A stretch of 16,061 nt of DNA from an uncultured Alistipes sp. (GCF_902388705.1 NZ_CABMQJ010000045.1:1-16061), one strand, 5' to 3'. Shown: positions 8,002 to 15,611, numbered from the stretch's first letter. Made by a program: numbers and translations. Notes: generated by a model from the sequence alone, not told the origin.

Positions 8002-9972
8002 ATGAAAAACCGTATAAAATACCTCCTCCTCTGCTGCTCCGCCATGCTGCTGCTCTCGTGCGAGGACTACCTCGACAAGACCCCGCAGGGCGACAAGACG
8101 GATCAGGACATCTTCACCCGATTCAACGAAACCGAGGCCCTGATAAACCGGCTCTACTTCTACGCCCGGGCGGCCGACCAGCCGCTGGTGCACATCCGCT
8201 TCTTCAGCGACTCGGCGCTGACCGACGAGTGCGAAGGCTCGTCGGCCGAGAACGGCTGGTCGAACAAGTTCAACGACGGCGACTGGGAGCCCGGCTCGCA
8301 GCTTTACACCAGCTGCAACGCCACGACCAACTCGGGTGCCTGCCACACGTTCTGGCCCAAACTCTATGAGGACATCCGCTGCGCCAACGTCATCCTGGAG
8401 GGTATCGAGAAGTACAACACGCCCGACTCGGAAGCCCGTCCCGGCACCCTCGCACAGCGTATCGGCGAGGTGCTCTTCATCCGCGCCTACCTGCACTACT
8501 GCGTGCTGAAAAGCTACGGCGAATGCCCCTATGTCGACTACACGGTGAACCCCAGCGCCCTGCCGCCGTTCGAACGCGAGAACATCCATGCGATTGTCGA
8601 GAAGATTTGCCGCGACTGCGACGACGCCTACACCCGCGTACCGGCCCAGAACCTGATGAACGAATTCGGCCGCGTGGAAAAGGGAGCCTGCCTGGCGCTG
8701 AAGGCCATGGCTCGCTGGATAGCCGCCACACCGCTCTACAACGGTTCGACGCTCAAGGGCGACACCCGCAACTACGCCTCGGAATACCAGCAGTACGACC
8801 CCGCACGCTGGGATGCGGCGGCCGCAGCGGCAAAGGCCGTGATGGATTTCGAAACCGAAGGACAGAAGCGCTACGCGCTCTACCAGGGCTCGCCCAAAAG
8901 CGTGACGACCAACGCGGGCGGTGTGGACGAAAGCAACGGAATGGTTTACAGCCGTCTGTGGGAGCTCTTCAGCCGCACGATGAACGAGGCGAAGAAGGCC
9001 GAATGGATATTCTTCCACCTGCACTGCAAGACCGTGGGTTACCACAACGACATGTACCCGCCTTCGTCGCAGGGACAGGCCCGCGAGGTGCCCGTACAGG
9101 ATCAGGTGGACGAATACGAGGTAATCGGCCCCGACGGCTACGGATACCCGATATACGCCCTCAAGCAGAACCACAAGGCGCTCTACGGCAGCCTGATTTC
9201 CGAACAGGACATGGAGAAGGCCTATGACGACGGCAACCCCTACGTCAACCGCGACCCGCGCTTCTACCGCGACATCACCTACCACGGAGCGATGTTCAAG
9301 GGAAAATGGATAAACACGGCGACGGGCGCCGATGCCATCAACGCCGCCAACTCGACCTCGACGGGCTACTTCACCCACAAGTTCTTCGACGGCTACTACA
9401 CGAAGGGCATGTCGGGCAACTGGAACTTCGACGCTCCGCTGATTCGCCTGGCGACAATCTACCTGGTATACGCCGAGTCGGTAACCCGTTCGAAAGGCGC
9501 CACAGCCGAGGTCTACAACCTGATAAACGACCTGCGCGCACGTTCGTTCATGGCCCCCATGCCGCCTGCGGCACAGACCAACGCGGATTTGCTGCTCGAC
9601 TACATCCTGCGCGAACGCCGCGTGGAGCTCTACCACGAAAAGAGCCGGTTCTTCTCCACGCGCTTCTATCTCGAGCCGACCAGCCCGGCCGAGCTGGCCA
9701 AAGACGCCCAGTGGAACTCGCTGCAGGGCCCCAACGACAAGAAAGCACAGGAGTATTTCGCCAAATACGGCGCCTACCCCAAGACGCAGCACCGCATCTG
9801 CGGCATGCGCCCGGTAGAGGATCCCGACGGTAAAATCTCCGTCGGAGGCAAGAAATACCGCATGGAGCGTTTCTGGAAAGAAGACCGCGTATTCCTCGAG
9901 AAGCACTACCTCTTCCCGATTCCGACCGAAGAGCTCCAGCGCGCCAACATCCCGCAGAATCCCAACTGGTAA
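8002..9972 (+). CDS. RagB/SusD family nutrient uptake outer membrane lipoprotein
   Basis: This 656-residue surface lipoprotein is the ligand-binding lid of the SusC-type transporter encoded just upstream. The signal ends in LLLSC (lipid cysteine C20), followed by EDYLDKTPQGDKTDQDIF, the typical start of mature SusD proteins. TPR-like helices rich in aromatic residues follow, and the C-terminus has the family signature YLFPIPTEEL with QNPNW at the end. It is somewhat longer than many SusD proteins, with extra loops in the second half that may shape ligand specificity. The gap after the SusC gene is 22 bp without a terminator, so the two are co-transcribed. The ligand cannot be read from the sequence. 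The lack of any glycan-degrading enzyme nearby leaves open whether it is a sugar. Confidence 0.95.
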   Translation: MKNRIKYLLLCCSAMLLLSCEDYLDKTPQGDKTDQDIFTRFNETEALINRLYFYARAADQPLVHIRFFSDSALTDECEGSSAENGWSNKFNDGDWEPGSQLYTSCNATTNSGACHTFWPKLYEDIRCANVILEGIEKYNTPDSEARPGTLAQRIGEVLFIRAYLHYCVLKSYGECPYVDYTVNPSALPPFERENIHAIVEKICRDCDDAYTRVPAQNLMNEFGRVEKGACLALKAMARWIAATPLYNGSTLKGDTRNYASEYQQYDPARWDAAAAAAKAVMDFETEGQKRYALYQGSPKSVTTNAGGVDESNGMVYSRLWELFSRTMNEAKKAEWIFFHLHCKTVGYHNDMYPPSSQGQAREVPVQDQVDEYEVIGPDGYGYPIYALKQNHKALYGSLISEQDMEKAYDDGNPYVNRDPRFYRDITYHGAMFKGKWINTATGADAINAANSTSTGYFTHKFFDGYYTKGMSGNWNFDAPLIRLATIYLVYAESVTRSKGATAEVYNLINDLRARSFMAPMPPAAQTNADLLLDYILRERRVELYHEKSRFFSTRFYLEPTSPAELAKDAQWNSLQGPNDKKAQEYFAKYGAYPKTQHRICGMRPVEDPDGKISVGGKKYRMERFWKEDRVFLEKHYLFPIPTEELQRANIPQNPNW

Positions 9973-9982
9973 ACATTCAATC

Positions 9983-10014
9983 CGGGCCGGACGCCTTCCG
10001 GGGTATCCGGCCCG
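9983..10014 (+). other. Intercistronic hairpin between the SusD and phosphoesterase genes
   Basis: CGGGCCGGA (9983-9991) and TCCGGCCCG (10006-10014) form a perfect 9-bp GC-rich stem with a 14-nt loop. No T-tract follows (ATAAAACC), so it is not a standard intrinsic terminator. It may stabilise the 3' end of the susCD message or lower expression of the last gene relative to the transporter. Confidence 0.5.
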
Positions 10015-10028
10015 ATAAAACCTGCAAA

Positions 10029-11633
10029 ATGAAAAACAAATCGATATACGGACGACTCCTCCGCACACTCCGCACTGCGGCTGCGGCCCTGACGGCGGCA
10101 GCACTGATGACCTGCTGCTGGGAGGATGACAAAATGATAACAGAGCTGCCCAAACCCGACGACGACGGCGGACAGGGCACGACCGAAATCACCCCGGACG
10201 AAGGCATCACCCTCTACGGACTGGTGAGCGACGAAGAGGGCAACCCCATCGCAGGGGCGGTCGTGAGCGACGGATACAGCGTGGCAGCGACCGACAGCAA
10301 AGGCGTCTACCAAATCATACGCGACGCAAATGCCAAGCACGTATTCATCTCGGTGCCGTCGGGCTACGAAATTCCGAAACAGGCGAATTACGGCTCCTAC
10401 CAGGGTGCCTATCAGGCGGCGAATTCCGTCACAGGCAGCAGTTCGAAGCCCTATCGCGCGGATTTCACGCTCACAAAACTCACCCAGAGCGACAAGCGGT
10501 TCCTGCTCTTCGGACTGGGCGACCCCCAGCCCGACAACAACGACCATATCCAGCGGTTCCGCACGGAAGCGGTGCCCGACATCAAGAAAATCGCCGCAAA
10601 GTACACGATTCCGATGGTCGGAATCGCCCTGGGCGATATCCTGGGCAAGGGCGACGCGCAGACATTCACCGCGATGAAACGGGCGTTCGGCGAAACGGGT
10701 GTCCCCTTCTTCACCACGATCGGCAACCACGACAAGAGCTCGGTCGACTACACGGGCGACACCTACCGCGACGTACTCGGGCCGCGCTGGTACTCGTTTA
10801 ACCGCGGCGACGTGCATTTCGTGGCGATGGACAACATCATCTTCACGGGAACGGAGTACACCGGGGGCTTCACGGACGAACAGGTGGCATGGCTGGAAAA
10901 GGACTTGAGTTTCGTTCCCACGGACAAAATGGTGCTGCTCTACTACCACATTCCGCTGCGCGACAACACGGGCTACCTCAACCGCAAGAAAGTGCTCGAC
11001 ATGCTCTCCAAATACAAAAATCCCACGCTGATGTGCGCCCACACGCACTATTTCCAGCCCTATCACATGCGCTCGCACGCCATTTTCGAACGCATACACG
11101 GCGGCACGTGCGGTTATTTCTGGCGCTCGACATGCGGCGGCGACGGCACGCCCAACGGATTCATGGTTTACGAAATCGACGGCACGAACATCGTCGACAC
11201 CTATTTCAAGGCGTCGCAGCGGGCCGACGACTACCAAATCAGGCTCTACCGCGGCGACGCGGAGTTCGCCGGGCCCTATGCCACCTACAAATACGACGTG
11301 GGGGCCGACGTGGTCGTGGCCAATGTCTTCGTGTCGGGCATGGACGGAACGACCTGGAAAGTGGAACTCTCGGAGGACGGCGGAAAGACGTGGAGCGCGA
11401 TGGCGCAGTTCGCGCAGGGATACGGCGACCGCTGGATTCGCGGCTACCACATCGGCGTTAAGAAAAACCCGGTCGAAAGCGGCACCAGCCCCTGTTACCA
11501 CCAGTACCAGTACAGCCTGAAAAACGCAGAGGCGGCCAACATCGTCGTCCGCGCCACCGACGGGTTCGGCAACACTTACACGCAAACCCGCTTCAACGAG
11601 AGCAACGACTACACCGAAGCGGAGGGGTATTGA
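10029..11633 (+). CDS. Lipoprotein calcineurin-like phosphoesterase (MetallophosN-Metallophos-MetallophosC)
   Basis: This 534-residue protein is a two-metal phosphoesterase probably anchored to the outer membrane or its surface. A hydrophobic signal ends in LMTCC (C29 or C30, an imperfect lipobox) followed by acidic WEDDK and a D/P/G-rich linker. A beta-sandwich MetallophosN-like domain (about 60-150) precedes the catalytic core (about 158-370). Visible metal and catalytic motifs are D165-x-Q167, D203 in LGD, N233-H234-D235, H307 in YYHIP, and H338-x-H340 in AHTH. The first motif is D-x-Q rather than the common D-x-H. A MetallophosC-like C-terminal domain occupies about 375-530. As the last gene of the operon, 56 bp after the SusD gene, it is the only enzyme of the locus. 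It may remove phosphate from a ligand before or during capture. Possible substrates include phosphorylated glycans, inositol phosphates and phosphodiesters; the sequence does not decide. Confidence 0.92.
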   Translation: MKNKSIYGRLLRTLRTAAAALTAAALMTCCWEDDKMITELPKPDDDGGQGTTEITPDEGITLYGLVSDEEGNPIAGAVVSDGYSVAATDSKGVYQIIRDANAKHVFISVPSGYEIPKQANYGSYQGAYQAANSVTGSSSKPYRADFTLTKLTQSDKRFLLFGLGDPQPDNNDHIQRFRTEAVPDIKKIAAKYTIPMVGIALGDILGKGDAQTFTAMKRAFGETGVPFFTTIGNHDKSSVDYTGDTYRDVLGPRWYSFNRGDVHFVAMDNIIFTGTEYTGGFTDEQVAWLEKDLSFVPTDKMVLLYYHIPLRDNTGYLNRKKVLDMLSKYKNPTLMCAHTHYFQPYHMRSHAIFERIHGGTCGYFWRSTCGGDGTPNGFMVYEIDGTNIVDTYFKASQRADDYQIRLYRGDAEFAGPYATYKYDVGADVVVANVFVSGMDGTTWKVELSEDGGKTWSAMAQFAQGYGDRWIRGYHIGVKKNPVESGTSPCYHQYQYSLKNAEAANIVVRATDGFGNTYTQTRFNESNDYTEAEGY

Positions 11634-11656
11634 TCCGCTTATGGCCGGATAATCGG

Positions 11657-11690
11657 AAACGGGCTGCCGGATGGCGGCCCGTTTATTTAA
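11657..11690 (+). terminator. Intrinsic terminator of the SusCD-type operon
   Basis: AAACGGGCTGCC (11657-11668) pairs with GGCGGCCCGTTT (11673-11684) around a GGAT loop, with one G-U pair. The T-rich tail TTTATTTAATTA follows. It starts 23 nt after the stop codon of the phosphoesterase gene and should end the four-gene transcript. Confidence 0.88.
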
Positions 11691-11692
11691 TT

Positions 11693-11940
11693 ATCATAAG
11701 GGAAACGGCAAACAATAGCACTGCCAGGCAGGCCGCAAGCGGCGGCTATTCAAGAAAGACAACGGCCTGAAAAGGCGCTGCGGATGCACCCGGAGAACAA
11801 ACGCGGCAGTGCCGGGTTCGGGGAAACCAATCCGGCGGGACACCGGCGCATGTCTTCGGAAAGGAGGCCGTCCGACAAGTCCGATTCCGACGATTCCACC
11901 CCTGCCGAAAATATCTCCGGCAGGGGTGATTTTCATTTTT
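11693..11940 (+). ncRNA. Candidate structured non-coding RNA with its own terminator
   Basis: Between the operon terminator and a second strong plus-strand terminator lie about 200 nt with no convincing ORF. Complementary segments are present: GCACTGCC (718-725 of 11 kb) with GGCAGTGC (11805-11812), AATAGC (11714-11719) with GCTATT (11745-11750), and a GCCT-GAAA-AGGC hairpin at 11765-11776. No exact -7 box was found, and I recognise no known RNA family. This is a candidate only; it could equally be degraded intergenic sequence. Confidence 0.25.
11897..11940 (+). terminator. Second plus-strand intrinsic terminator
   Basis: CACCCCTGCCG (11897-11907) and CGGCAGGGGTG (11918-11928) form a perfect 11-bp stem with a 10-nt loop, followed by ATTTTCATTTTT. 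The T-tract is on the plus-strand side only. The stem also lies 37 nt beyond the stop codon of the minus-strand gene at 11966, where it could block converging transcription or protect that gene's 3' end. Confidence 0.82.
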
Positions 11941-11965
11941 GGAGGTTTGTCTGCGAGCCTCTTCC

Positions 11966-12448
11966 TTATTTTCGCTTGCAGGCCTCTTCCGCTTTCGCCC
12001 GCTGCTCCATTACCTCCCTGCGGGATTCGAACTTCTCGCGGCCCGAAAGCACCCGCTCCTCATAGCGCCGCTGCCGCTGGCTGCCGACCCAGCCGGGCGC
12101 AAGGACAATGGCCGTATAGCCGACGGCCTGCCCCAGGCAATAGCTGCCGGTCTGCATCCACAGGCGGCCCGCCATATCCCCAAGAGGCAGCATATGGAAT
12201 TCCAGCCACGGTAAACAGGCGAACAGCAGCAGCAACGCGGCCGTACCCCGCCGCTCGCGGCGCGACCAGCCGATCCGGCGCCAAAACAGGAGGATAAACA
12301 GCAGGTTAATGGAGAGTATCCACGGAATGAGCTGGCCGGGAGTGAGCACGTCCACGTCGGGACGGAACAGGATTACGTAAAGCCCCGGCACTGCGGGAAG
12401 CAATACCTGCATGACACCCAGCAGGATTTCAGAACGTCCGGTTTTCAT
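11966..12448 (-). CDS. Small four-helix integral membrane protein, unknown function
   Basis: I do not recognise this 160-residue protein. It has four hydrophobic segments (about residues 7-28, 40-56, 68-86 and 100-120) and a strongly charged C-terminal tail (124-160) rich in R, E and K that is probably cytoplasmic and helical. An ATG nine codons further upstream is in frame. I chose the one at 12448 because the sequence after it, MKTGRSEILLGVMQ, runs straight into the first membrane helix. No exact -7 box is visible upstream, only near matches. It stands alone: the purine-rich repeat array lies upstream and a hairpin follows 37 nt past its stop. Its distribution of hydrophobic and charged residues argues for a real gene, although the shorter ORFs overlapping it in other frames are not. 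Confidence 0.68.
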   Translation of the reverse strand: MKTGRSEILLGVMQVLLPAVPGLYVILFRPDVDVLTPGQLIPWILSINLLFILLFWRRIGWSRRERRGTAALLLLFACLPWLEFHMLPLGDMAGRLWMQTGSYCLGQAVGYTAIVLAPGWVGSQRQRRYEERVLSGREKFESRREVMEQRAKAEEACKRK

Positions 12449-12641
12449 AGGCAGCAAAGGATTGACGCACCGCACGGCGGCGGCACTCTAAATGTAGTGA
12501 AAAATACCCGGCAATGCAAATTCTCCGCAGGATTTTCCGGAGATATTCGGCACCGGAGCGCCGGAAGAAATGGCGGCACAAGGAGGGCAAAGCAGAGGAA
12601 ACGGGCGTCGAAGGAAGAAAGGCAGAAAGAGCGAGCGGGAG

Positions 12642-12969
12642 GAGCGGGAGAAAAAAGGGAACGCAAGAGCGGGAGAAAAAGAGAACGCAAGAGCAGGAGA
12701 AAAAGGGAACACAAGAGCAGGAGAAAAGGGAACGCAAAAGCGGGAGAAAAAGAGAACGCAAGAGCAGGAGAAAAAGGGAACACAAGAGCGGGAGAAAAAG
12801 GGAACGCAAGAGCGGGAGAAAAAGGGAACACAAGAGCGGGAAAAAAGGGAACACAAGAGCGGGAAAAAAGGGAACGCAAGAGCAGGAGAAAAGGGAACAC
12901 AAGAGCGGGAAAAAAGGGAACGCAAGAGCGGGAGAAAAGGGAACGCAAGAGCGGGAGAAAAAGGCGGAA
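12642..12969. repeat. Purine-rich 23-25 bp tandem repeat array, about 13.5 units
   Basis: Imperfect units follow the pattern GAGCGGGAGAAAAAGGGAAC plus GCAA, with ACAA, GAGCAGG and GAGAAC variants. Unit lengths in order are 25, 24, 24, 23, 24, 24, 24, 24, then five of 23 and a partial last unit. Boundaries are at 12667, 12691, 12715, 12738, 12762, 12786, 12810, 12834, 12857, 12880, 12903, 12926 and 12949. The one-base length changes shift the reading frame between units, which argues against a protein. There are no spacers, so it is not a CRISPR array. Unit variants (GGGAGA, GGGAAA, GCAGGAGA) are interspersed, suggesting repeated unit exchange. Confidence 0.9.
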
Positions 12970-13001
12970 AAACAAAGTCCCGGCGATCGATTCGCCGGGA
13001 C
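12968..13001 (-). terminator. Intrinsic terminator of the antiporter operon
   Basis: Read on the minus strand, GTCCCGGCGA pairs perfectly with TCGCCGGGAC (10 bp, plus-strand positions 12977-12986 and 12992-13001) around a 5-nt loop. TTTGTTTTT follows. It lies 126 nt beyond the antiporter stop codon and abuts the end of the repeat array. Confidence 0.85.
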
Positions 13002-13127
13002 CTGCCTGTTGTCCTTCAGGTTTTCAAGTCACTGAATACCGGACATGTCCTGTGCACACGGAAAGGGATTTGGTGCGAACAGGTGTAAAATTTTCGTTCG
13101 GGACAGCGTATCGGGCGGCGCAGGAGC

Positions 13128-14624
13128 CTATCCCAACTTCATCACGTCGTCGATACCCAGCCCTTTATAAGTAGACTCGAGCTCCTCGCTGCGGTCGGAG
13201 ATGACCAGCAGCTTGTCGCCCTGCTTGAGTTCCGTCTTGCCCTGCGGCACGAAATAGTCGCCGTCGCGGCAAACCATCATCACCAACGTGTTCTCCGGAA
13301 GGTTGATGTCCTTAAGCGTATGCCCGCTTTCGAGCATCGTTTCGTTGACCTCGACCTCGGTAAGCGCCGATTTCATATCCTGGTGCATGTCGACGCTGAA
13401 AGCCGACTCGCGCTCCTCGTAGGCCAGTCCCAACAGGTTGGCCATGCCGCTCACCGTGGTACCCTGCACCAGCAGCGAAATAATCGTGCCGAGGAAGACC
13501 ACATTGAACAGCAGCCCGGCGTTCTCGACATTCGCCATCAGGGGATAGATGGCGAAGAGAATCGGCACCGCGCCGCGCAGTCCCACCCACGACACGTAGA
13601 GCCGCGCCTTGGTCGTGAACTTGCGGAACGGAAGCAGGCAGGCGAAGACCGTCAGGGGACGCGCCACGAGAATCATGAACGCCCCCACCAGACCGCCGAG
13701 CAGCAGCACTTCGGGCTGCAGCAGTTCGTCGCTATTGACGAAAAGTCCCAGCGTGAGGAACATCACAATCTGCATGAGCCAGGTGAAACCGTCGAAGAAA
13801 ACCGTCAGCGACCGTTTCTGTTCGAGTTTATGGTTGCCGATAACCAGGCCCGAAAGGTAGACGGCCAGGTAGCCGTTGCCCTTAATCAGGTCGGTAAAGG
13901 CGAAAGAGAAGAAAATGAACGCCAGCAGGAGCACCGAATAGAGCGAATGGTTGGCCAACTTGATGCGGTTGATCGTCCACACGGCCAGCCGTCCGATCAG
14001 GTAACCCGACACGGCGCCGACGACCATCTGCACCACGAAGAACACCACGCTCATGCCCAGGCCGGTGCTGCCCGAGGTATTCGCCACGACGCTGATGAGC
14101 AGGATGGTCATCATGTAGGCCATCGGGTCGTTCGAGCCGCTCTCCAGCTCCAGTAGCGGCCGCAGGTTCTGTTTCAGCCCCTGTTTCTTGCTTCGCAGGA
14201 TGGAGAAAACCGACGCCGAGTCGGTCGACGACATTGTGGAGGCCAGCAGCAGCGCCAGTGCGAAAGGCATCTCGACACCCAGCCACGGCGCAACCAGCCA
14301 CACGAAACCGGCCAGCACGAACGCCGTCATGACCACCCCCGCCGTGGCCAGCACGACACCCGGGCCGATGATGGGTTTTATCTCCGAGAACTTCGTGTCC
14401 ATACCTCCCGTGAAGAGGATGATGCACAAGGCGATCATGCCGACGAACTGGGTCATCTCGACCGAACGGAACGAGATAAAATTCAACCCGAACAACATGC
14501 CCACGCCCAGGAACAGCAACAGCGCGGGGGCCCCGAAACGGTATGCGACCTTACCGGCCATCACCGCCACGAAGAGCAGCAACGCACCTACCAATACTAC
14601 ATTTTCACCACTGATGTCTATCAT
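13128..14624 (-). CDS. Potassium/proton antiporter, CPA1 family (NhaP2/CvrA type)
   Basis: This 498-residue inner membrane protein exchanges monovalent cations, most likely K+, for protons, serving in pH and osmotic homeostasis. About twelve to thirteen hydrophobic helices fill residues 5-400. Family residues are visible: STDSASVF (133-140), the ion-binding pair N165-D166 in ESGSNDP, and the late SWVGLRGAVP motif. The C-terminal part (about 410-498) is soluble and resembles the RCK_C/TrkA_C domain (NTLVMMVCRDGDYFVPQGK, then GDKLLVISD), which binds a regulatory ligand in related antiporters. Length and architecture match NhaP2-type proteins. The start at 14624 gives MIDISGENVVL directly before the first helix, with AGGAG 3 nt upstream, unusual for this phylum. 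It follows the 169-residue gene by 15 bp and shares its transcript. Whether the preferred ion is K+ or Na+ is inferred from the family. Confidence 0.93.
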   Translation of the reverse strand: MIDISGENVVLVGALLLFVAVMAGKVAYRFGAPALLLFLGVGMLFGLNFISFRSVEMTQFVGMIALCIILFTGGMDTKFSEIKPIIGPGVVLATAGVVMTAFVLAGFVWLVAPWLGVEMPFALALLLASTMSSTDSASVFSILRSKKQGLKQNLRPLLELESGSNDPMAYMMTILLISVVANTSGSTGLGMSVVFFVVQMVVGAVSGYLIGRLAVWTINRIKLANHSLYSVLLLAFIFFSFAFTDLIKGNGYLAVYLSGLVIGNHKLEQKRSLTVFFDGFTWLMQIVMFLTLGLFVNSDELLQPEVLLLGGLVGAFMILVARPLTVFACLLPFRKFTTKARLYVSWVGLRGAVPILFAIYPLMANVENAGLLFNVVFLGTIISLLVQGTTVSGMANLLGLAYEERESAFSVDMHQDMKSALTEVEVNETMLESGHTLKDINLPENTLVMMVCRDGDYFVPQGKTELKQGDKLLVISDRSEELESTYKGLGIDDVMKLG

Positions 14625-14639
14625 TTTCTCCTGTCGGTT

Positions 14640-15149
14640 TTATACTTTTATCCTGTCCACTATTTTCAGCCGGGTCAACGGTTTGTATTCCAGTTCGGCA
14701 TATTCGAACGCCTGCATGGCGGCGAAACGGTTGTCCGGCGTGCGGTACACCGCCACGGCTACGGCCGGAACCTGCGCGTGCTTCATGCCGAGCAGCTGCT
14801 CGACGGCACCCTCGTCCACGGACTGCATCACTTCGCTGCGGACGCCGCGGTCGAAATAGAGCTCCTCGTAGAGCAGGTAGCTGCGGTTCTCCTTGTGGAA
14901 AGGCACGCCGCCCGAACCGAAGGTCTGCGCCGCGGCCGCAATCATACCGGCGATGGCCAGGATTCCGCCGGTGAAGACCACGGCCGAACGGAGGTTGTTC
15001 GTAAGTTCGGCCCCATATATATTGTTCACTACAATCATCGCCGCTCCGACGACAAACAGCACGGCGGGAACCACCATCGATTTGCGACGCTTCACCACAA
15101 CGCCGCCGGGCAAGGCGTACAACGCCTCGCAAATTTTATTCTTATCCAT
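14640..15149 (-). CDS. Two-helix membrane protein of unknown function, co-transcribed with the antiporter
   Basis: I do not recognise a characterised family for this 169-residue protein. A short N-terminal segment is followed by two transmembrane helices (about residues 25-43 and 54-75). A soluble C-terminal domain (about 80-169) carries a mixed helix/strand pattern including KENRSYLLYEELYFDRG and a strand-like PAVAVAVYRT. No cysteine or catalytic motif stands out. It is the first gene of the antiporter operon: a perfect -7 box lies 43 bp upstream of the ATG, and only 15 bp separate it from the antiporter start. The tight linkage suggests a role alongside ion transport or envelope homeostasis, but this is an inference from position alone. 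Confidence 0.75.
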   Translation of the reverse strand: MDKNKICEALYALPGGVVVKRRKSMVVPAVLFVVGAAMIVVNNIYGAELTNNLRSAVVFTGGILAIAGMIAAAAQTFGSGGVPFHKENRSYLLYEELYFDRGVRSEVMQSVDEGAVEQLLGMKHAQVPAVAVAVYRTPDNRFAAMQAFEYAELEYKPLTRLKIVDRIKV

Positions 15150-15191
15150 ATCTTTTTCATTATTAAACGTTTGTATTCAGGGAAAAACCGG

Positions 15192-15199
15192 CAAAAATA
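15192..15199 (-). promoter_or_regulatory. -7 promoter box of the antiporter operon
   Basis: On the minus strand TATTTTTG matches TAnnTTTG exactly, 43 bp before the ATG ending at 15149 and just after the stop codon of the upstream gene. A TTTGAC word sits only 8 nt further upstream, too close to be a standard -33 element, so only the -7 box is supported. Confidence 0.5.
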
Positions 15200-15206
15200 C
15201 AAAACG

Positions 15207-15593
15207 TCAAATAATGAGCCGGCGCAGGCGGTAGACATAGTAGTCTACGGCATGCAGACCGACGGACAGGTCAGAAGATTTGAATTCCGAGGTTACTTTC
15301 GCAATACCCCTTTCGCACCGGTCCGCCGCATAACGGTCGGCGGTTTGTCCGGCGCCGGTTCCGCAGCGTTGGAAAACGGGCACAACCGGGGCGGGAGACA
15401 CTTCCCCCGGCACACGGGGCAGATTCAGGTCGGCATTGTATTCGCGCTCGCAGAGCCACTGCTCACCCGAGGCGCGATCGACCGAAAGCGTGACGGCGGC
15501 ATGCCCGGCATCGCCCGTGACTTTCCCGCTGTTGCCCGTTTCGAACAACAGGCAACCCAACAGGCCCAACAGTATGATTGCAAGTTTACGCAT
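15207..15593 (-). CDS. Small putative lipoprotein, unknown function
   Basis: I do not recognise this 128-residue protein. The chosen ATG at 15593 starts a compact signal, MRKLAIILLGLLGC, whose LLGC matches a lipobox with lipid cysteine C14. An in-frame ATG 16 codons upstream would overlap the terminator and promoter of this gene and is less likely. The mature part is polar and contains three further cysteines (C48, C77 and C93), which could form a disulfide in the periplasm, and ends in a Tyr/Arg/Leu-rich tail (DYYVYRLRRLII). It has its own -7 box immediately upstream and follows the TonB-family gene on the same strand. Its stop lies 58 bp before the next ATG, with that gene's promoter in between. 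Confidence 0.6.
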   Translation of the reverse strand: MRKLAIILLGLLGCLLFETGNSGKVTGDAGHAAVTLSVDRASGEQWLCEREYNADLNLPRVPGEVSPAPVVPVFQRCGTGAGQTADRYAADRCERGIAKVTSEFKSSDLSVGLHAVDYYVYRLRRLII

Positions 15594-15611
15594 GCCAGTT
15601 TCGATCGGCAA

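Larger units (their letters stand above)
12449..13127. other. 679-bp gene-free region dominated by a repeat array
   Basis: This region lies between two minus-strand genes. From 12609 to 12977 the plus strand contains no T at all, so no stop codon can occur in any of the six frames there, and the many open frames crossing it are uninformative. It contains the tandem array at 12642-12969 and the minus-strand terminator at 12968-13001. Positions 13002-13127 are the 3' leader-out of the antiporter gene, without visible features. Positions 12449-12608 hold the unassigned promoter region of the small membrane protein. Confidence 0.7.

Noticed and set aside
11694..11936. 80-codon minus-strand ORF and overlapping plus-strand ORFs between the two terminators
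   Set aside because: They run through the stems of both flanking hairpins, have atypical composition and no promoter or recognisable domain.
12642..12969. Possible CRISPR array
   Set aside because: Units are contiguous with no unique spacers, no dyad symmetry and no nearby cas genes.
12429..13174. Open frames of 145-225 codons on both strands across the repeat array
   Set aside because: The stretch has no T on the plus strand, so stops cannot occur in any frame. Unit lengths of 23, 24 and 25 bp break any frame-preserving repeat, and the translations are low-complexity in every frame.
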